NCBI GenBank assembly: GCA_963677215.1
Contig: OY781919.1
Location: forward strand, 930,001 to 994,000
DNA from: G963676795 sp963677215
GTDB lineage: Bacteria; Desulfobacterota; Desulfuromonadia; Desulfuromonadales; Geopsychrobacteraceae
DNA length: 64,000 bases
Direction of reading: 5' to 3'
Shown here piece after piece: positions 62,781 through 64,000 of the stretch. The translations under genes were made by a program, and so were the position numbers. Each line of letters opens with the position of its first letter. Position 1 is the first letter of the stretch. The notes beneath the pieces were generated by a model. That model searched no databases. It was not told where the DNA came from and saw only the letters and a list, made by a program, of their open reading frames with translations.

Positions 62781-64000
62781 TCAGCCCTTGGCGGCATTCG
62801 CTCCGGCAATCCGGCCAAAGACGATACAATCCGGTACGGCCACGGTCCCGAGACGGACCGCTCCATGGGTTCCTCCGGTTGCCTCACCGCAGGCAAACAG
62901 GCCGGCGATCGGCTTGCGATCAGCAATACTGACGACCCTCGCGCCGGTGTCGATCTCGACCCCGCCCATGGTGTGATGGACCTTGGGCCAGAGGCGCACG
63001 GCATAGTAGGGGGGATTGTCGATCGGATTCTGCTTCATGACAAAAGGCTTGTTGAATTCAGGGTCCATTTTCGCCTGAACATAGCTGTTATAGCGCTCGA
63101 CCTGAGCGGCCAGTTTATCGGCCGGCATCTGATAATGACTGGCAAGGTCCTTGAGGGTATCGAACTTATGCACAACCTTGCGCTCCAGCAGTTTCTCCAT
63201 CACATGGCTTGAGGCCGCCGCTCCGTCGGCATCACAGATGGCAATCGCCGGGTTACCGGTTTTAATGATGGCATCGGCCCGAATCTTGCGGTCCGCCAGT
63301 TCGTCGATAAAACGTTCCCCTGTCTGCGGATTGACCATGACACCATGGGTGAAGGCGGAATAAGCGGCAAAGATCGGCGCCAGGCCAAACCCTTTTTCAT
63401 CAGGAGACGCCCAGGGGCCAAGTTGAATCCAAGAAAGCTGGACAGGATTGGCCCCGACACTGAGCATCTGCTTGAGACATTCCGCCGTGGCCCCAGGGTG
63501 GTTGGTGGTGAACAGCTCTGCGCCCAGGCGCGGATCCTGCGTCAGCCGGTAAGCGACATCGGCCGAGAATCCTCCGGAGGCCATGACAACCCCCTTTTCA
63601 GCCTTGATGTACCTGATCTTCCCCTTGCTCTCATCACCGGTAAAGTTGGCGATGACCTCGACACCGATCACCCGTCCTTCGTCATTTGCGACCAGGCGTT
63701 TGAGAAAGGTCTTTTTCTGCAGTGGGATGCCCAATTCCTTGACCTTGGCGAGCATCGGCCTGACGATTCCGGAACCGGACTGATTATAGGTCGTGTGGGT
63801 ACGCGGGGCCGAGTGGCCACCGAACTGGGCGAGCTTGTCTTTAAATTTGACCCCGAGATAATCGCGGCACCAGAGAAAGGCATCGAGCGATTTTTCTGCA
63901 ACCATGCGGGCCTGCTCAGGATAATTCAGACCCAGCCCGGCCTTGAACATATCTTTGAGCATCAGTTCGACAGAATCTTCAACGCCTTCGGCTTTCTGCA
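62781..64000 (-). CDS. Flavocytochrome c flavoprotein subunit (N-terminus off the window)
   Basis: An open frame of about 405 residues that runs off the right edge, so the N-terminal FAD-binding domain is missing from view. The C-terminal catalytic and FAD parts match the fumarate reductase/succinate dehydrogenase flavoprotein family: VHHTMGGVEID, FACGEATGGTHGAVRLGTVAV and IVFGRIAGANA. The substrate arginine of the RLG loop and the histidine in HHTMGG are present. However, the usual QAHPT segment reads IQLGPWASPDE, and the VTEAVRG segment is absent, so the substrate is probably not fumarate. It is encoded upstream of the tetrahaem cytochrome, making a two-subunit periplasmic reductase. Candidates include methacrylate, acrylate or other enoate acceptors; none is proven. 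Confidence 0.82.
   Translation of the reverse strand, partial: QKAEGVEDSVELMLKDMFKAGLGLNYPEQARMVAEKSLDAFLWCRDYLGVKFKDKLAQFGGHSAPRTHTTYNQSGSGIVRPMLAKVKELGIPLQKKTFLKRLVANDEGRVIGVEVIANFTGDESKGKIRYIKAEKGVVMASGGFSADVAYRLTQDPRLGAELFTTNHPGATAECLKQMLSVGANPVQLSWIQLGPWASPDEKGFGLAPIFAAYSAFTHGVMVNPQTGERFIDELADRKIRADAIIKTGNPAIAICDADGAAASSHVMEKLLERKVVHKFDTLKDLASHYQMPADKLAAQVERYNSYVQAKMDPEFNKPFVMKQNPIDNPPYYAVRLWPKVHHTMGGVEIDTGARVVSIADRKPIAGLFACGEATGGTHGAVRLGTVAVPDCIVFGRIAGANAAKG

Overview
The window reads as chromosome from a Desulfuromonadales/Geobacter-like delta-proteobacterium, probably from a saline habitat. The clues are GC-rich codon use, multihaem cytochrome chemistry, a rubredoxin, many hybrid histidine kinases with Cache, CHASE or PocR sensors, two tandem NhaD-type Na+/H+ antiporters and a DUF3360 transporter. 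The genus is an inference from gene content. No rRNA, tRNA, CRISPR array or prophage was seen.

Layout. 1-3.7 kb (minus): the edge of hemW and two nhaD genes. 4.1-8.0 kb: a nitrilase-family amidase, a small DUF4124-like protein, thioredoxin reductase and the YifB/ComM ATPase. 8.0-14.3 kb (minus): a signalling block made of a PAS-PP2C phosphatase, a tandem-duplicated ABC-type binding protein and a hybrid kinase. 14.4-23.7 kb (minus): a five-gene operon of transglutaminases, circularly permuted ATP-grasp enzymes and alpha-E proteins, a conserved but biochemically uncharacterised peptide-forming or peptide-modifying system, present here in a doubled form. 24-31.5 kb: pyruvate kinase, an acetolactate synthase behind a valine/isoleucine attenuator, PEP carboxylase and a GcvR-like ACT protein. 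31.5-37.1 kb (minus): a DUF3360 permease and modE-modABC for molybdate.

37.3-43.7 kb (mostly plus): DUF554, then a MarR repressor with two perfect palindromic operator candidates, a doxX gene cut by an IS4-family element, pirin and nitroreductase (a likely electrophile or redox stress operon), rubredoxin and a PduO-type cobalamin adenosyltransferase. Two gene-free stretches here carry DnaA-box-like motifs in the same order. 43.7-46.7 kb: an orphan PycTM-like membrane protein, rsmE, a DUF2227-like protein and rsgA. 46.8-57.8 kb: four large sensory proteins in a row (one diguanylate cyclase and three hybrid kinases). 57.9-64 kb: a thiamine-binding MTH1187 protein, hflKC, a MocR regulator divergent from a DUF2917 gene with three phased direct repeats between them, and a tetrahaem cytochrome with a flavocytochrome-c flavoprotein that runs off the end.

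The strongest leads are the doubled ATP-grasp/alpha-E/transglutaminase operon, the ilvB leader peptide with its attenuator, the fresh IS4 insertion in a MarR-controlled operon, the paired DnaA-box modules, the dispersed repeat of about 190 bp, and the flavoprotein whose substrate pocket differs from fumarate reductase.
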